In this document: positions 50,979 through 60,388 of the stretch, one piece after another | Numbering within the stretch: position 1 is the first letter of the stretch | How the letters are laid out: every line of letters begins with the position of its first letter | DNA from: Cellulosilyticum sp. | GTDB taxonomy: Bacteria; Bacillota; Clostridia; Lachnospirales; Cellulosilyticaceae | NCBI GenBank assembly: GCA_015058045.1 | Contig: SVDC01000023.1 | Coordinates: 1-60,439, forward strand | Direction: 5' to 3' | DNA length: 60,439 bases | Notes under the pieces: generated by a model | Seen by the model: the letters and a program-made list of their open reading frames with translations, nothing else | What the model was told of the DNA's origin: nothing | Database searches by the model: none | Made by a program: the position numbers and the translations under genes

Positions 50979-52334
50979 ATGAATAATACACACGAAATGG
51001 TTCAAAAAATGAATCGTTTCTTTTATACACGACAAACATATGATATAAAAAAGCGAATCCAGATTTTAAAAAAACTCAGAAAATCCATTATTACCCATCA
51101 TAAAGCCATTATTGATGCGTTGTACTCAGATTTTCAAAAACCTACTTTAGAAGCCTATTCTACTGAAATTTATACAACACTTTCTGAACTCAATGAGGCT
51201 ATTAAATATGTATCTAGTTGGGCAAAACCAGATATTAAAGCTGCTCCGCTTCCTCTTTTAGGGGGGCATCATCGTATTTTAAAAGAACCTTATGGCGTAT
51301 GTGTCATTTATTCTCCTTATAATTATCCTTTTCAGCTTGCAATGTGTCCTCTTATTGGGGCTATTGCTGCAGGAAACTGTGCTATTATAAAGCCATCAGA
51401 ATATACACCAGCAACCAATAAGATTTTAAAACAAATTATCCGTGAAACCTTTCCTCCTTTTTATGTTCAAGTTGTAGAAGGAGATGCCAAAATTGCTGCT
51501 AAGCTTCTAGAAGAACCTATTGATTACATCTTCTTTACAGGAGGGATTGAAACAGGTAAAAAAGTGATGTATTCTGCTGCTCACAATCTCATTCCTGTTA
51601 CACTAGAGCTCGGTGGTAAGAGTCCAACTATTGTAGATTATGATGCAAATTTAAAATTAGCAGCAAAACGCATTGTATGGGGAAAATTCTTAAATGCTGG
51701 CCAAACTTGTGTTGCACCAGATTATGTCTTAGTTCATGAATCTGTTGCTCAGTCATTTCTTCGTCATATAAAATCTGAATTAACCCAATTATATAACGGT
51801 CCACATCAGATGGCACATATTATAAATGAAAGTCAATATGTCCGACTCCTCCAGCTTATTAATGAAGATAAGATTTACTGTGGTGGCCATTTTGATACAG
51901 ACACACTTTATATTGAACCTACTGTGTTATATCCTGTTCATCAAAGTGATTTGTGTATGCAAGAAGAAATTTTTGGTCCTATTTTGCCAATTATTCCATT
52001 TAAATGTTTAAGTGAGGCTATTCAAATTGTACAACGCCAACCTAAACCTTTAGCTTGTTATTTATTTGGAAATGATAAGAAGCGTATTAATCACTTATTA
52101 AAACACATCTCTTTTGGTGGTGGATGTATTAACGATACGATTCTACATCTTGTAAGCCCAAAAGTGCCTTTTGGTGGTGTAGGATATAGTGGTATGGGAG
52201 CCTATCATGGTTATGATAGCTTTAAAACCTTTACTCATCAAAAAACAGTTTTGGTCAGCAGTTCTAAAGAGATTCCTATCCGTTACTTTAATTTGGAAAA
52301 ACTTCCACACACTATAAGGAAGTGGATGCGTTAA
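50979..52334 (+). CDS. Aldehyde dehydrogenase (class 3-like)
   Basis: The 451-residue enzyme has YSPYNYPFQLAMCPLIGAIA, AIIKPSEYTPAT, VTLELGGKSPTIVD (catalytic Glu) and KFLNAGQTCVAPDYVLVHES (catalytic Cys). The short length and the C-terminal FGGVGYSGMGAYHGYDSFKT fit the class 3/fatty-aldehyde group. GAGAGGTAATCGT precedes ATG 50979, so this start is chosen over one 60 bases upstream. Confidence 0.9.
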   Translation: MNNTHEMVQKMNRFFYTRQTYDIKKRIQILKKLRKSIITHHKAIIDALYSDFQKPTLEAYSTEIYTTLSELNEAIKYVSSWAKPDIKAAPLPLLGGHHRILKEPYGVCVIYSPYNYPFQLAMCPLIGAIAAGNCAIIKPSEYTPATNKILKQIIRETFPPFYVQVVEGDAKIAAKLLEEPIDYIFFTGGIETGKKVMYSAAHNLIPVTLELGGKSPTIVDYDANLKLAAKRIVWGKFLNAGQTCVAPDYVLVHESVAQSFLRHIKSELTQLYNGPHQMAHIINESQYVRLLQLINEDKIYCGGHFDTDTLYIEPTVLYPVHQSDLCMQEEIFGPILPIIPFKCLSEAIQIVQRQPKPLACYLFGNDKKRINHLLKHISFGGGCINDTILHLVSPKVPFGGVGYSGMGAYHGYDSFKTFTHQKTVLVSSSKEIPIRYFNLEKLPHTIRKWMR

Positions 52335-52380
52335 AATAATATAAGGTGTACTTTACTTTTAGAGTACACCTTATATTATT
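52335..52380. terminator. Terminator after aldehyde dehydrogenase
   Basis: A perfect 18-bp stem (AATAATATAAGGTGTACT) with a ten-base loop starts directly at the gene end. Confidence 0.9.
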
Positions 52381-52411
52381 TTTACGTATTTTAGTCTTTA
52401 ATCCCTATCAT

Positions 52412-52639
52412 TTAAAGGTTATGACAATCATGACCTTTTGCTTTCTTAATTTGATTGATTTGGTCTAAGAAATCTTCAATCTGACCAATCTCCATATCAC
52501 TTTTAACTAGCATGGTATGAATCTTTTCTTCACGAAAATTTTTAAGGTGCATTGTCATACCTTCTTGCTCATCCTTTTCTGTATAAATACAGCGATAGCC
52601 CTCTTTATATTTTTGCTTTAATTCATCAACATCATTCAT
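52412..52639 (-). CDS. Small hypothetical protein
   Basis: The 75 residues include KYKEGYRCIYTEKDEQEGMT and IEDFLDQINQIKKAKGHDC. No family recognised; soluble and charged. AGGAG lies seven bases before the ATG. Confidence 0.6.
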   Translation of the reverse strand: MNDVDELKQKYKEGYRCIYTEKDEQEGMTMHLKNFREEKIHTMLVKSDMEIGQIEDFLDQINQIKKAKGHDCHNL

Positions 52640-52709
52640 AACCTATACTCCTTTCATATTATTAAATAGTATAAGTCAAAAATTAATTTTCATACCTTTA
52701 TTCAACTAC

Positions 52710-52764
52710 AAGAACAAATTAAAAAACTACGTTTAGTTAAAACGCAGTTTTTTAATTTGTTCTT
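52710..52764. terminator. Hairpin overlapping the recombinase 3' end
   Basis: Arms AAGAACAAATTAAAAAACT and its complement enclose ACGTTTAGTTAAAACGC. The recombinase stop lies in the loop side, so the gene's own end forms the stem. Confidence 0.7.
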
Positions 52765-53677
52765 GTTTGTTATGTGCATCTATTTCGTGAGTATAAATAG
52801 AAAGTGTAATAGATGGATTACTATGTGAAATCAGTGATGAAATCGTTGAGATATCCATATTAGCAGCAATACAATAAGATGCAAAAGTATGTCTAAATAA
52901 ATGGGCATGAATCGGTCTATTTAGAACATTGGATAGTTTTTTCATTAAATCATGAAGGGTACGAGTAGCCATATACTGCATACCATCTTGTTTACTTGGA
53001 AATAAATAAATACTTTTTTCTATGGTCGCTTTTAATGTTTCGCCAAGCTTTTCAATACCTTTTTCATAAATACTAAAAGCTTCTATCAACTCATCATGTA
53101 TTGGAATAGGATTATATTTGGCACCTTTTGTAAATAAGGTTATAATATTTTTTTCAAAATCAATATCTTTTTTTTGAATCGAAACAGCCTCATGTGCACG
53201 ACATCCTGTATATAATAAAAATGCAATTAAAAGTTCATTACGCACAGTACAATAATAAAGGTATTCATAATATGGGCTATGGCACTTAAGTGCAGCTTGC
53301 TCTTTTTCTTCCCGTAAAAAACTTTGGATCTGAATAATCTCTTCCTTTGAAAGTACTTCTTTAGGAATAGCTGTTTTCTTTGAACGAATAGGATCTATAT
53401 ATTCATGTAAACGCTCTTTACACAACCTTTTACGATAACAAAAAGCTAAAAAGCGATTGAGCACTACACGTTTTCTTTTAATACTCGTTACCTTAAGCGA
53501 AGCTATTTGTGCTAAATAATCTTGAAAATCTTCAAATCCAAGTTCATCTAAATCTTCTTTACCAATACAGTCGCAAAATTGTTCTAAATCTTGTTCATAG
53601 GCCCGTAAGGTGTGTAACGAAAGCTGTTCGTTTTCTAATGCTTGTTTAAAATACCCCATTGCTTTACGAATTTCCAT
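52733..53677 (-). CDS. XerC/D-like tyrosine recombinase
   Basis: The 314-residue protein has an N-terminal core-binding domain (LSLHTLRAYEQDLEQFCDCI) and catalytic residues Arg in LLYTGCRAHEAV, Lys in FTKGAKYNPIPI, H-x-x-R in HAHLFRHTFAS, His in LISHSNPS and Tyr in LSIYTHE. No att site or other mobility gene is adjacent, so a chromosomal Xer-like role or a stranded integrase are both possible. AAGGA precedes ATG 53677. Confidence 0.85.
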   Translation of the reverse strand: MEIRKAMGYFKQALENEQLSLHTLRAYEQDLEQFCDCIGKEDLDELGFEDFQDYLAQIASLKVTSIKRKRVVLNRFLAFCYRKRLCKERLHEYIDPIRSKKTAIPKEVLSKEEIIQIQSFLREEKEQAALKCHSPYYEYLYYCTVRNELLIAFLLYTGCRAHEAVSIQKKDIDFEKNIITLFTKGAKYNPIPIHDELIEAFSIYEKGIEKLGETLKATIEKSIYLFPSKQDGMQYMATRTLHDLMKKLSNVLNRPIHAHLFRHTFASYCIAANMDISTISSLISHSNPSITLSIYTHEIDAHNKQEQIKKLRFN

Positions 53678-53712
53678 CTTTAATTCCTTTTCTATAAAAT
53701 GATTCATCCTAT

Positions 53713-53741
53713 AAAAAAAGCCGCAGCATTCACTGCGACTC
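53713..53741 (-). terminator. Terminator after the formate channel gene
   Basis: AGTCGCAG/CTGCGGCT with a six-base loop, then TTTTTTT on the minus strand, between focA and the recombinase. Confidence 0.85.
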
Positions 53742-53744
53742 ATC

Positions 53745-54563
53745 TTATTTAGATGGCTTTGTTAATTTTTTGTAGATAACGAAATACATACAACCAATAA
53801 ATAAACCTCCAATGATATTCCCAAGTACAACTGGAATAGCATTATTAATAAAGAATTTACTCCATGAAATTTGATCTGCTGTTACATGCGCAAGTTCTAA
53901 GTATTCGTTTGTCTTAGCAAATAATGCTACTGGTACGTAGAACATGTTTGCTACGATATGTTCAGCTCCACTAATTGCAAAAGCAAAAATTGAGAAGAAT
54001 CCCGCTAAGATTTTACCAGGAATATCTTTTGCTGCGTAAATCATCCAAATACCTGCACATACAAAAATGTTACAAAGAATTGCAAGACATAAAGCTTCTG
54101 TAAATCCAAGGTTTACTTTTGTAGCAGCTGTTTTCATCATATAAGCACCAAAACCACCGTTGCTCATATCTAAAATGCCACTATTAGCAACTAAAAATGC
54201 AATAAATAATGCACCGATAAAGTTACCAATTAATACGATTACAAGATTTTTAATAAATCCTACCCATGATGTTTTTTTCTCTAAAGTTGAAATTACAATT
54301 AAACAGTTACCAGTAAATAAATCTGCACCATTTATTACAACGAACATTAATCCAATTGGGAATACCGCACCTGTAACCAGTTTTGCTACCCCTTTATTTG
54401 CAATATCATGAGCTGCTACAGATGATGCAAAACCACCTAACGCAATGTAAACACCAGCCATAATAGCCATTGTTAATACTAAAATCACACTACGGTTAAC
54501 TTTATTTACGCCACCTTCACTTGTGTAATCTGTAATTTCTTGTGGTGATAAATAATTTGCCAT
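53745..54563 (-). CDS. Formate/nitrite channel, FocA/NirC family
   Basis: The 272-residue membrane protein has six helices, the signatures GGFASSVAAHDIANKGVAKL, GNCLIVISTLEKKTSW and AGAEHIVANMFYVPVALF, all typical of the pentameric FNT channel. It most likely moves formate in a fermenting anaerobe; nitrite or another anion is possible. Promoter at 54591-54619. Confidence 0.9.
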   Translation of the reverse strand: MANYLSPQEITDYTSEGGVNKVNRSVILVLTMAIMAGVYIALGGFASSVAAHDIANKGVAKLVTGAVFPIGLMFVVINGADLFTGNCLIVISTLEKKTSWVGFIKNLVIVLIGNFIGALFIAFLVANSGILDMSNGGFGAYMMKTAATKVNLGFTEALCLAILCNIFVCAGIWMIYAAKDIPGKILAGFFSIFAFAISGAEHIVANMFYVPVALFAKTNEYLELAHVTADQISWSKFFINNAIPVVLGNIIGGLFIGCMYFVIYKKLTKPSK

Positions 54564-54590
54564 TTTTCTACACTCCTTTTTCAGTATAAG

Positions 54591-54619
54591 AGTATACCAT
54601 TGTTATTAAAGAAATTCAA
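54591..54619 (-). promoter_or_regulatory. Probable sigma-A promoter of the formate channel
   Basis: TTGAAT, a 17-base spacer and TATACT on the minus strand, followed by AAGGAG before the ATG. Confidence 0.65.
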
Positions 54620-54627
54620 CAACCATA

Positions 54628-55500
54628 TTATTCTTTTTGTACGGATTTTTTAATTTTATCCTCATATAATGCAAGTTCTTTCTGGTAATTTTTTTCAATC
54701 TGATTTTTTTCTTCTTTAATATGTGTGATTATATCTTTAAGTTCACTGATTTTTTCTGATAATGTTAGTTTTTGTTCCAATAATTCATTCTTTAGTCTTA
54801 ATTCAAATTGCTTCTCTAAAACCTCTGCTTCTTTTATTTGCTTTTCAACAAGCTGCTCTCGCTCTTTTGTCTGTTTCTCTATATCTCTTTGTAAGAACCA
54901 TACTTCAGAAGCTAATTCATCATTACGTTCTTTTAGCTTTGTATTCTCATCATTACGCTCTTCTATCTCCATTTCTAATCTTTCTAATGACGCAATACGT
55001 TCTTTAAGTTGTACCACTTCTTCTTCGAATTTTTTATGCAACAGTAAATTGTTTTCTAATTGTGTTTTTTGGAGTTGGGCTTCCTTATAGGCTGCTTCAA
55101 TCTCTTTTTGAAGTTCCTCTTCCCTTTTTTGATAGTCTATTTCCTTTGCTTTTGCCCTTTCTAAGGCTTCTTTTAACTCTTCTTGTGCTTTAATAAGCTT
55201 TTCCTTTTCACCTTGTTGTGCTTCAATGACATGCTCTAAAGCTTCTTGTTCTTCTTTATGACTTAATTTACTTTTTTCCGTCATATTTAAAAAGATGCTT
55301 TGAATACGTTTGATTAGATTTTGTAATTCTACAATATCACTTTCGTACAAATTAGCTTCTTCCTTTGCCTGATCTAATCTATAACTTGCTAGTAACATGC
55401 TCATGAACTCTTTGCCACTTAAAGCATGCTCTTTCATTAATAAACTTAATTCATTTTTCATTTCCTCAGATACTTTTACCCCAAATGTTACGTCTGCCAT
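54628..55500 (-). CDS. Ribbon-helix-helix-like N-terminus with long coiled coil
   Basis: The 290-residue protein starts MADVTFGVKVSEEMKNELSL, which fits a short beta strand followed by two helices as in ribbon-helix-helix DNA-binding proteins. Residues 60-290 are a nearly continuous charged coiled coil (Glu/Lys-rich). This plan recalls KfrA-type plasmid proteins. Five GTTAAC palindromes in its promoter region suggest self-control. DNA binding is inference. Confidence 0.65.
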   Translation of the reverse strand: MADVTFGVKVSEEMKNELSLLMKEHALSGKEFMSMLLASYRLDQAKEEANLYESDIVELQNLIKRIQSIFLNMTEKSKLSHKEEQEALEHVIEAQQGEKEKLIKAQEELKEALERAKAKEIDYQKREEELQKEIEAAYKEAQLQKTQLENNLLLHKKFEEEVVQLKERIASLERLEMEIEERNDENTKLKERNDELASEVWFLQRDIEKQTKEREQLVEKQIKEAEVLEKQFELRLKNELLEQKLTLSEKISELKDIITHIKEEKNQIEKNYQKELALYEDKIKKSVQKE

Positions 55501-55518
55501 CTTTATTCCCTCCTGTAA

Positions 55519-55592
55519 GTTAACCTTAGCAAAATAGTTAACTCGTTGATTTTATTATTGTTAACAAAGGTTAACTTAATTTATATGTTAAC
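55519..55592. promoter_or_regulatory. GTTAAC operator cluster
   Basis: GTTAAC occurs at 55519, 55537, 55560, 55570 and 55587. Two of the sites form a larger inverted pair, AAGTTAACCTT and AAGGTTAACTT. This is far more than expected in 75 bases and lies just upstream of the coiled-coil gene. Confidence 0.7.
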
Positions 55593-55788
55593 ATATATTT
55601 AAATAACATTTCAACCCACCACAGATAATTTTATATTATCTGTGCCACCCATGGTATAATATAGATAGTTCAGTATGAAAGGGTAAAGGCGAAAAATGGA
55701 ACATCTTATAATTATTATAAAGATTAATTATAAATAGTATAGTTGGTATAGTATGTGGAGATATTATATAAGTAGAAAGGAGAAAGAT

Positions 55789-56919
55789 ATGAATGTACAA
55801 GAAATTAAAATTGAAGGTAAGAAAAGATATATGTTAATAGATAATAATGGGATACCAGTCATTCCAGTTGTTAGGTATATAAAACATCTTGATCATATTG
55901 AAAAAAGCTACAATACTCAAAAAACATATTGTTATGCTCTAAAACTCTTTTTTGAGTATCTAGATGAGGTTAATATTGATTATAAGGAGATAACCTTTGA
56001 TACACTTTCTAAATTTATTAGTTGGCTAAGAAATCCATATCAAAGCACTAATATCGTTGCAATGAGTCCATCAAAAAGCAAAAGAGCTGAAAGGACTGTA
56101 AACCTTATAATAACTGCCGTAGTAAAGTTTTATGACTATTTGTATAGAAATGAAGAAATTGACAGCGATATGGTGGAAAAAACCCTTTCAAAAGTATATA
56201 CAAATGGTCATACCAATTATAAAAATTTTCTCTATCACATTAATAAGAATGCGCCATTAAAAAAGAATATATTAAAACTTAAAGAACCGCGTAGAAGAGT
56301 AAAGACACTTTCTCAAGAAGAAGTAAATATTATATATGCAGCTACAAGTAATATACGTGATAAGTTACTTATCAAATTACTATTTGAAACCGGATTACGT
56401 ATTGGAGAAGCTCTATCACTTTATCTAGAGGATTTTATTTACGACCATAAGAACGGCCATTACATCCAGCTTACTAATCGTGGTGAATTACCTAATGGTG
56501 CAAAATTAAAAACTGGTGAACGAAAACTCGAGGTATCTCAAGAACTAATGGACTTATTTGACGACTATGCATATGAAGTGCTGGATGAATTAGAAATAGA
56601 TACTAATTTTGTATTTGTAAAAATAACTGGTCCAAATAAAGGCGAGCCGCTTGATTACATTGCCGTAAGTTCTCTTTTTAAAAGGCTCAAACACAAAACA
56701 GGCATTGATGTCCATGCACATTTATTCAGACATACGCACGCAACTATTTACTACAACCAAACAAAGGATATCAAACAAGTTCAAGAGCGCTTAGGCCATA
56801 CGCAAATTCAAACAACGATGAATATATACGTTCACCCCTCTGAGGAAGAAAAAAGAGCTAATTGGGAAGTTGCACAACCTGCCTTTAAAATAAACAAAGG
56901 AGATAATACGAATGAATGA
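55789..56919 (+). CDS. tnpA: Transposase A, tyrosine recombinase (TnpA)
   Basis: The 376-residue protein has Arg in LLFETGLRIGEALS, H-x-x-R in DVHAHLFRHTHATI, His in RLGHTQIQ and Tyr in NIYVHPS. With TnpB and TnpC it carries out site-selective transposition in Tn554-type elements. AAGGAG lies six bases before ATG 55789. It overlaps tnpB by eight bases. Confidence 0.9.
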   Translation: MNVQEIKIEGKKRYMLIDNNGIPVIPVVRYIKHLDHIEKSYNTQKTYCYALKLFFEYLDEVNIDYKEITFDTLSKFISWLRNPYQSTNIVAMSPSKSKRAERTVNLIITAVVKFYDYLYRNEEIDSDMVEKTLSKVYTNGHTNYKNFLYHINKNAPLKKNILKLKEPRRRVKTLSQEEVNIIYAATSNIRDKLLIKLLFETGLRIGEALSLYLEDFIYDHKNGHYIQLTNRGELPNGAKLKTGERKLEVSQELMDLFDDYAYEVLDELEIDTNFVFVKITGPNKGEPLDYIAVSSLFKRLKHKTGIDVHAHLFRHTHATIYYNQTKDIKQVQERLGHTQIQTTMNIYVHPSEEEKRANWEVAQPAFKINKGDNTNE

Positions 56920-59020
56920 TATTTTACTCAACTTAGGCTACAACGACTTAGATTTATACAAACAAAAAATAACCACTACTCTATCCGGCTATATAGAAAA
57001 AATACCACTAGATGATGGATCTATTTACTCGCAATATATTAATACTGATTATTTCTTAGAAAACAATTGCTGGCACCTTGACTTCTTTAAAAGCATTGCT
57101 CAATTTAGTACTATAAAAGATACTACACATCTTAAGTATTTTACATTTGCGTTTAATAACCCAAATGTAAATACGGAAGTAAAGTTTATTGTTTATAATA
57201 AAATCTTTAATAATGAATGGAAATTACCATTATGTATTTTTAAACAGCAATCATTTTTATATAAGCTAGCTACATTTATTAACACTAAATATCCAGGCCT
57301 TAACTCTATCGCTGATATAGACATTAATAGCGCTAAAATTAAATGGATGGATTGGCTAGATAAACAAGACGTAGCCACAACCAAGATTTCCACAACTCAT
57401 ATTGAAAAACTATATACAGTTAAAACTACAATAGCCAATTTCTTGAACAACATGTATGAGTCTCTATTAGATTTGGTAGATGAACGAGTCGAATGGGAAA
57501 AAGATCGATGGAATGTAAAAAAGCTTGATAAATATGGAGTCACATATAACTCTTCTACAAGTAGCTATTATATTGATTTTAATAAAATAAATAATGTACA
57601 AATTAGAAGCCAAATAAAATCTTATGTACAACAACGCTTAGTAGCCAATGATAGTTTTTCTTGGAGTTCGGCACGCAGCTATCTTCTTTATCTACCTCAG
57701 TTTAGTAATTTTATTACTGAACTAGAACCTACATGGAATGATTTTATCGCATTAGATAGAGAACATATAGAAAAATATATTGAGTACCTACACACCTATA
57801 TTCAAGCACGAAACAATCAAAAGAATTCACATCCAGAAAATTATATTAAGACAGCACTAATTACAGTTGAAAAATTCTTAGCTGATATTCAAGCTAGAGA
57901 GTTTAAAATTGCTCCTCAAAAAGATGTTCGTCTGCTTATACACCCCTACGACAAACCCAAGCTCAAACGAAAAGCCCGTGATCAAATCGACTATGTACCC
58001 GATTTCGTTTTAGAACAATTATTTGAGCACATCAATGAGCTACCTAAAAGATATATCCCATTACTATGGATAATGTACAAAACCGGATTACGTGTATCAG
58101 ACGCATTAATGCTAAACCATGACTGTCTAATAAAATTAAACAACTCATATTGGCTAGCAACAGATGTTAGAAAGGTGTATATCGAAGAACACAGAATACC
58201 AATAGATGATGAATTGGCCGATATGATTGCTGTATTGATAAATGACTCAAAAGAACAAAGTAATCTAGATAATAACCCTAACAGTTATATATTTAATTGC
58301 TATACAGGCAAACGAAAAGGTCAGCCTTACCCTGCAAAAGAAATTCAAAGGAACCTTAATCAATTAGCTATTAAATATAACATTATTGATGAAACTGGCA
58401 ATATATTTCATTTTAAAAACCATTCATTTAGGCATACTTATGCTATTAAAATGCTGAACGGTGGGACTGACATTCTTACAGTACAAGAGTTATTAGCGCA
58501 CGCTTCACCAGAAATGACATTACGCTATGCCAAATTACTTAATGATACTAAAAGAAAAGCTTTTGATGAAGTCCACAAGAAGGGGGTATTTAGCTTTCAA
58601 AAAGGGAATGAGCTTATTTCTGAATCTAACGGAGACGTTCCTGACGATATACTTGATATGTTATGGCAAAACCACAAATTAAACGCAATAGACACACCTT
58701 ATGGAACTTGTTTACAAAGAACAAATGGGAAATGTCAGTTTGCAAAGCAACCTCCTTGCTTAACCTGTAATGGAGGTGAGCCTTGCAGAGATTTATGTGT
58801 GGGTGTATTTGAAGGAGATATTCATAAATATGAAATATTGATAAACTCAACTAAATCATTAATAACAAGCGCAAAATCATATAATAGGGCTGATATGTTA
58901 AAAGAAAACGAAGAGCTTCTACAAGTTTACGAAAATATTTACTCTACTATTAGAGAAGGTAATATTATCTATAGCAATCTTAATAGATTAAAAAAAGGTG
59001 ATGGAAATGTCAAACTATAA
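56912..59020 (+). CDS. tnpB: Transposase B, large tyrosine recombinase (TnpB)
   Basis: The 702-residue protein has a long N-terminal part, the catalytic Arg in MYKTGLRVSDALM, H-x-x-R in FKNHSFRHTYAIKML, His in ELLAHASPEM and Tyr in TLRYAKLL. The C-terminus carries a Cys cluster (CLQRTNGKCQFAKQPPC, CLTCNGGEPC, RDLC), probably zinc-binding. GGAG lies upstream of the overlapping start. Confidence 0.9.
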   Translation: MNDILLNLGYNDLDLYKQKITTTLSGYIEKIPLDDGSIYSQYINTDYFLENNCWHLDFFKSIAQFSTIKDTTHLKYFTFAFNNPNVNTEVKFIVYNKIFNNEWKLPLCIFKQQSFLYKLATFINTKYPGLNSIADIDINSAKIKWMDWLDKQDVATTKISTTHIEKLYTVKTTIANFLNNMYESLLDLVDERVEWEKDRWNVKKLDKYGVTYNSSTSSYYIDFNKINNVQIRSQIKSYVQQRLVANDSFSWSSARSYLLYLPQFSNFITELEPTWNDFIALDREHIEKYIEYLHTYIQARNNQKNSHPENYIKTALITVEKFLADIQAREFKIAPQKDVRLLIHPYDKPKLKRKARDQIDYVPDFVLEQLFEHINELPKRYIPLLWIMYKTGLRVSDALMLNHDCLIKLNNSYWLATDVRKVYIEEHRIPIDDELADMIAVLINDSKEQSNLDNNPNSYIFNCYTGKRKGQPYPAKEIQRNLNQLAIKYNIIDETGNIFHFKNHSFRHTYAIKMLNGGTDILTVQELLAHASPEMTLRYAKLLNDTKRKAFDEVHKKGVFSFQKGNELISESNGDVPDDILDMLWQNHKLNAIDTPYGTCLQRTNGKCQFAKQPPCLTCNGGEPCRDLCVGVFEGDIHKYEILINSTKSLITSAKSYNRADMLKENEELLQVYENIYSTIREGNIIYSNLNRLKKGDGNVKL

Positions 59021-59387
59021 TCGAGATGAACAATTAAAGCAGCTACACAATCTGCGCAGAACTAAAACACAGGAAAAGGTAAATGCAGCAATCAAAACAC
59101 TTATAAAACAGCAAAAACCAATAAATTTCAATAGCGTCTCTAATGAAAGTGGTGTTACTAAAGCTACTCTATATAATAATTTGGAGATAAAATCCAGAAT
59201 TCAAGAGCTACGATTACAACAATCCAAGGTTCCTACACCAGCTCAGGTAAAAAGAGAAATGGATGATAATAATAAAGATGCTATCATTGCCAGTCTAAAA
59301 CGTAAAATAAAGAAATTAGAAGCAGAAAATAAGGAATTAAAAAATCGTATAAAGATAACATATGCTGATATTTATAATAAAATATAA
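59007..59387 (+). CDS. tnpC: Transposon protein TnpC (DUF6262-like)
   Basis: The 126-residue protein has TKATLYNNLEIKSRIQELRL and a C-terminal coiled coil (IIASLKRKIKKLEAENKELK). This is the helix-turn-helix plus zipper plan of TnpC, which sets orientation or efficiency of Tn554-type transposition. ATG 59007 follows AAAGGTG; the gene overlaps tnpB by 14 bases. Confidence 0.8.
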   Translation: MSNYNRDEQLKQLHNLRRTKTQEKVNAAIKTLIKQQKPINFNSVSNESGVTKATLYNNLEIKSRIQELRLQQSKVPTPAQVKREMDDNNKDAIIASLKRKIKKLEAENKELKNRIKITYADIYNKI

Positions 59388-59391
59388 ATTG

Positions 59392-59422
59392 AAAATAAGG
59401 TATCCAAAGGATACCTTATTTT
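59392..59422. terminator. Bidirectional terminator
   Basis: AAAATAAGGTATCC and its complement with a three-base loop lie between tnpC and the convergent passenger gene. Confidence 0.9.
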
Positions 59423-60201
59423 CGTATATTTCTAGCCAATTGTAGATTGAGCGCTTCTCCTAAAGGACCATATTGCTCTAATCGTTGTCTATATACAGCA
59501 CACTCTTCATCTGATAATGCTGTAAAAACATTGAATGTTGGTTGTTCATCATATTTAACAAGTTGACTATGTAATTCCTTAAATTCTATTAAGTCTTTTT
59601 CAAGTCCAGAATAACTACTACATATACCATACAATTCTCCCACACTTTTTACCGTTGTAGGGAAACTGCATTGTTCAATAGTTGTAATTATTATAATAAT
59701 ATCTTCATCCAAATCCTGATATAATGATTTAGATTTTAACTTATCAATTTTTTGTTGTACTGTATTAGGAAATGATTGAAACTTCTTCCTAAAATCATCA
59801 AATGCTTGAGATTTTACATTTTTTTCTCCAGTTATGGCTTCTTTATTATAGTATATAGTATCACCTTGCAGATGTTTAATACTAATCTCATTCTGATTGA
59901 CATCCACAAAGCAGCTGAACAATGCTAACATAGTATCCATTTCGGTACATATATTATGTATTTCTGGTTGCAATATGTTTTTTGCTTCTTCTTGTTTTCT
60001 TACAGTTGGTATATATACTTGTAAAACAAAGAATATCAATGCTGATATATACCCTATAGATAAATTATATATGCACTCATACCACTGATTAATCCCTAAG
60101 TAATCTGGCATATTATATGTTATCAGGTAAGTAACGGATATGACCACAGATATTATACCCCAAATCGATATACAAGTATATCTTCTCCAAAAATTCTTCA
60201 T
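59416..60201 (-). CDS. Transposon passenger: two-helix membrane protein of unknown function
   Basis: The 261-residue protein has two N-terminal membrane helices (WGIISVVISVTYLITY and LSIGYISALIFFVLQVYI) and a cytosolic helical domain (DFRKKFQSFPNTVQQKID, DIIIIITTIEQCSF, GLEKDLIEFKELHSQL). No family is recognised. As the only cargo of the element it may help the host or the transposon; defence is possible but unproven. AGGAGAG lies before the ATG. Confidence 0.65.
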   Translation of the reverse strand: MKNFWRRYTCISIWGIISVVISVTYLITYNMPDYLGINQWYECIYNLSIGYISALIFFVLQVYIPTVRKQEEAKNILQPEIHNICTEMDTMLALFSCFVDVNQNEISIKHLQGDTIYYNKEAITGEKNVKSQAFDDFRKKFQSFPNTVQQKIDKLKSKSLYQDLDEDIIIIITTIEQCSFPTTVKSVGELYGICSSYSGLEKDLIEFKELHSQLVKYDEQPTFNVFTALSDEECAVYRQRLEQYGPLGEALNLQLARNIRK

Positions 60202-60274
60202 ATAAATCTCTCCTTTCAGTTATAATAATGATATTATAACTGAATTTTATGTATATTAAAACTTTTTTTAAAGA

Positions 60275-60326
60275 TTACAATAGGTATTACATATTATACA
60301 TATATATTATGTAATACCTATTGTAA
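60275..60326. repeat. 19-bp perfect inverted repeat near the transposon right end
   Basis: TTACAATAGGTATTACATA and its exact complement are separated by 14 A/T-rich bases. It lies upstream of the passenger gene and inside the right transposon end. It could be a terminator blocking incoming transcription, a protein site, or a transposition end structure. Confidence 0.7.
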
Positions 60327-60388
60327 ATGCTACCTTATTTACAATATAGTATATTTAATACCATATTATCTGTGGTGGGTTGTTGAAA

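Larger units (their letters stand above)
55612..60382 (+). mobile_element. Tn554-like transposon
   Basis: The element carries tnpA, tnpB and tnpC in order plus one reverse passenger. Perfect 18-bp inverted ends are CAACCCACCACAGATAAT (55612-55629) and ATTATCTGTGGTGGGTTG (60365-60382). The left end also holds an inner palindrome (ACAGATAAT...ATTATCTGT, 55621-55643). Promoter-like TATAAT follows at about 55655. No clear target duplication was seen. Confidence 0.85.
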
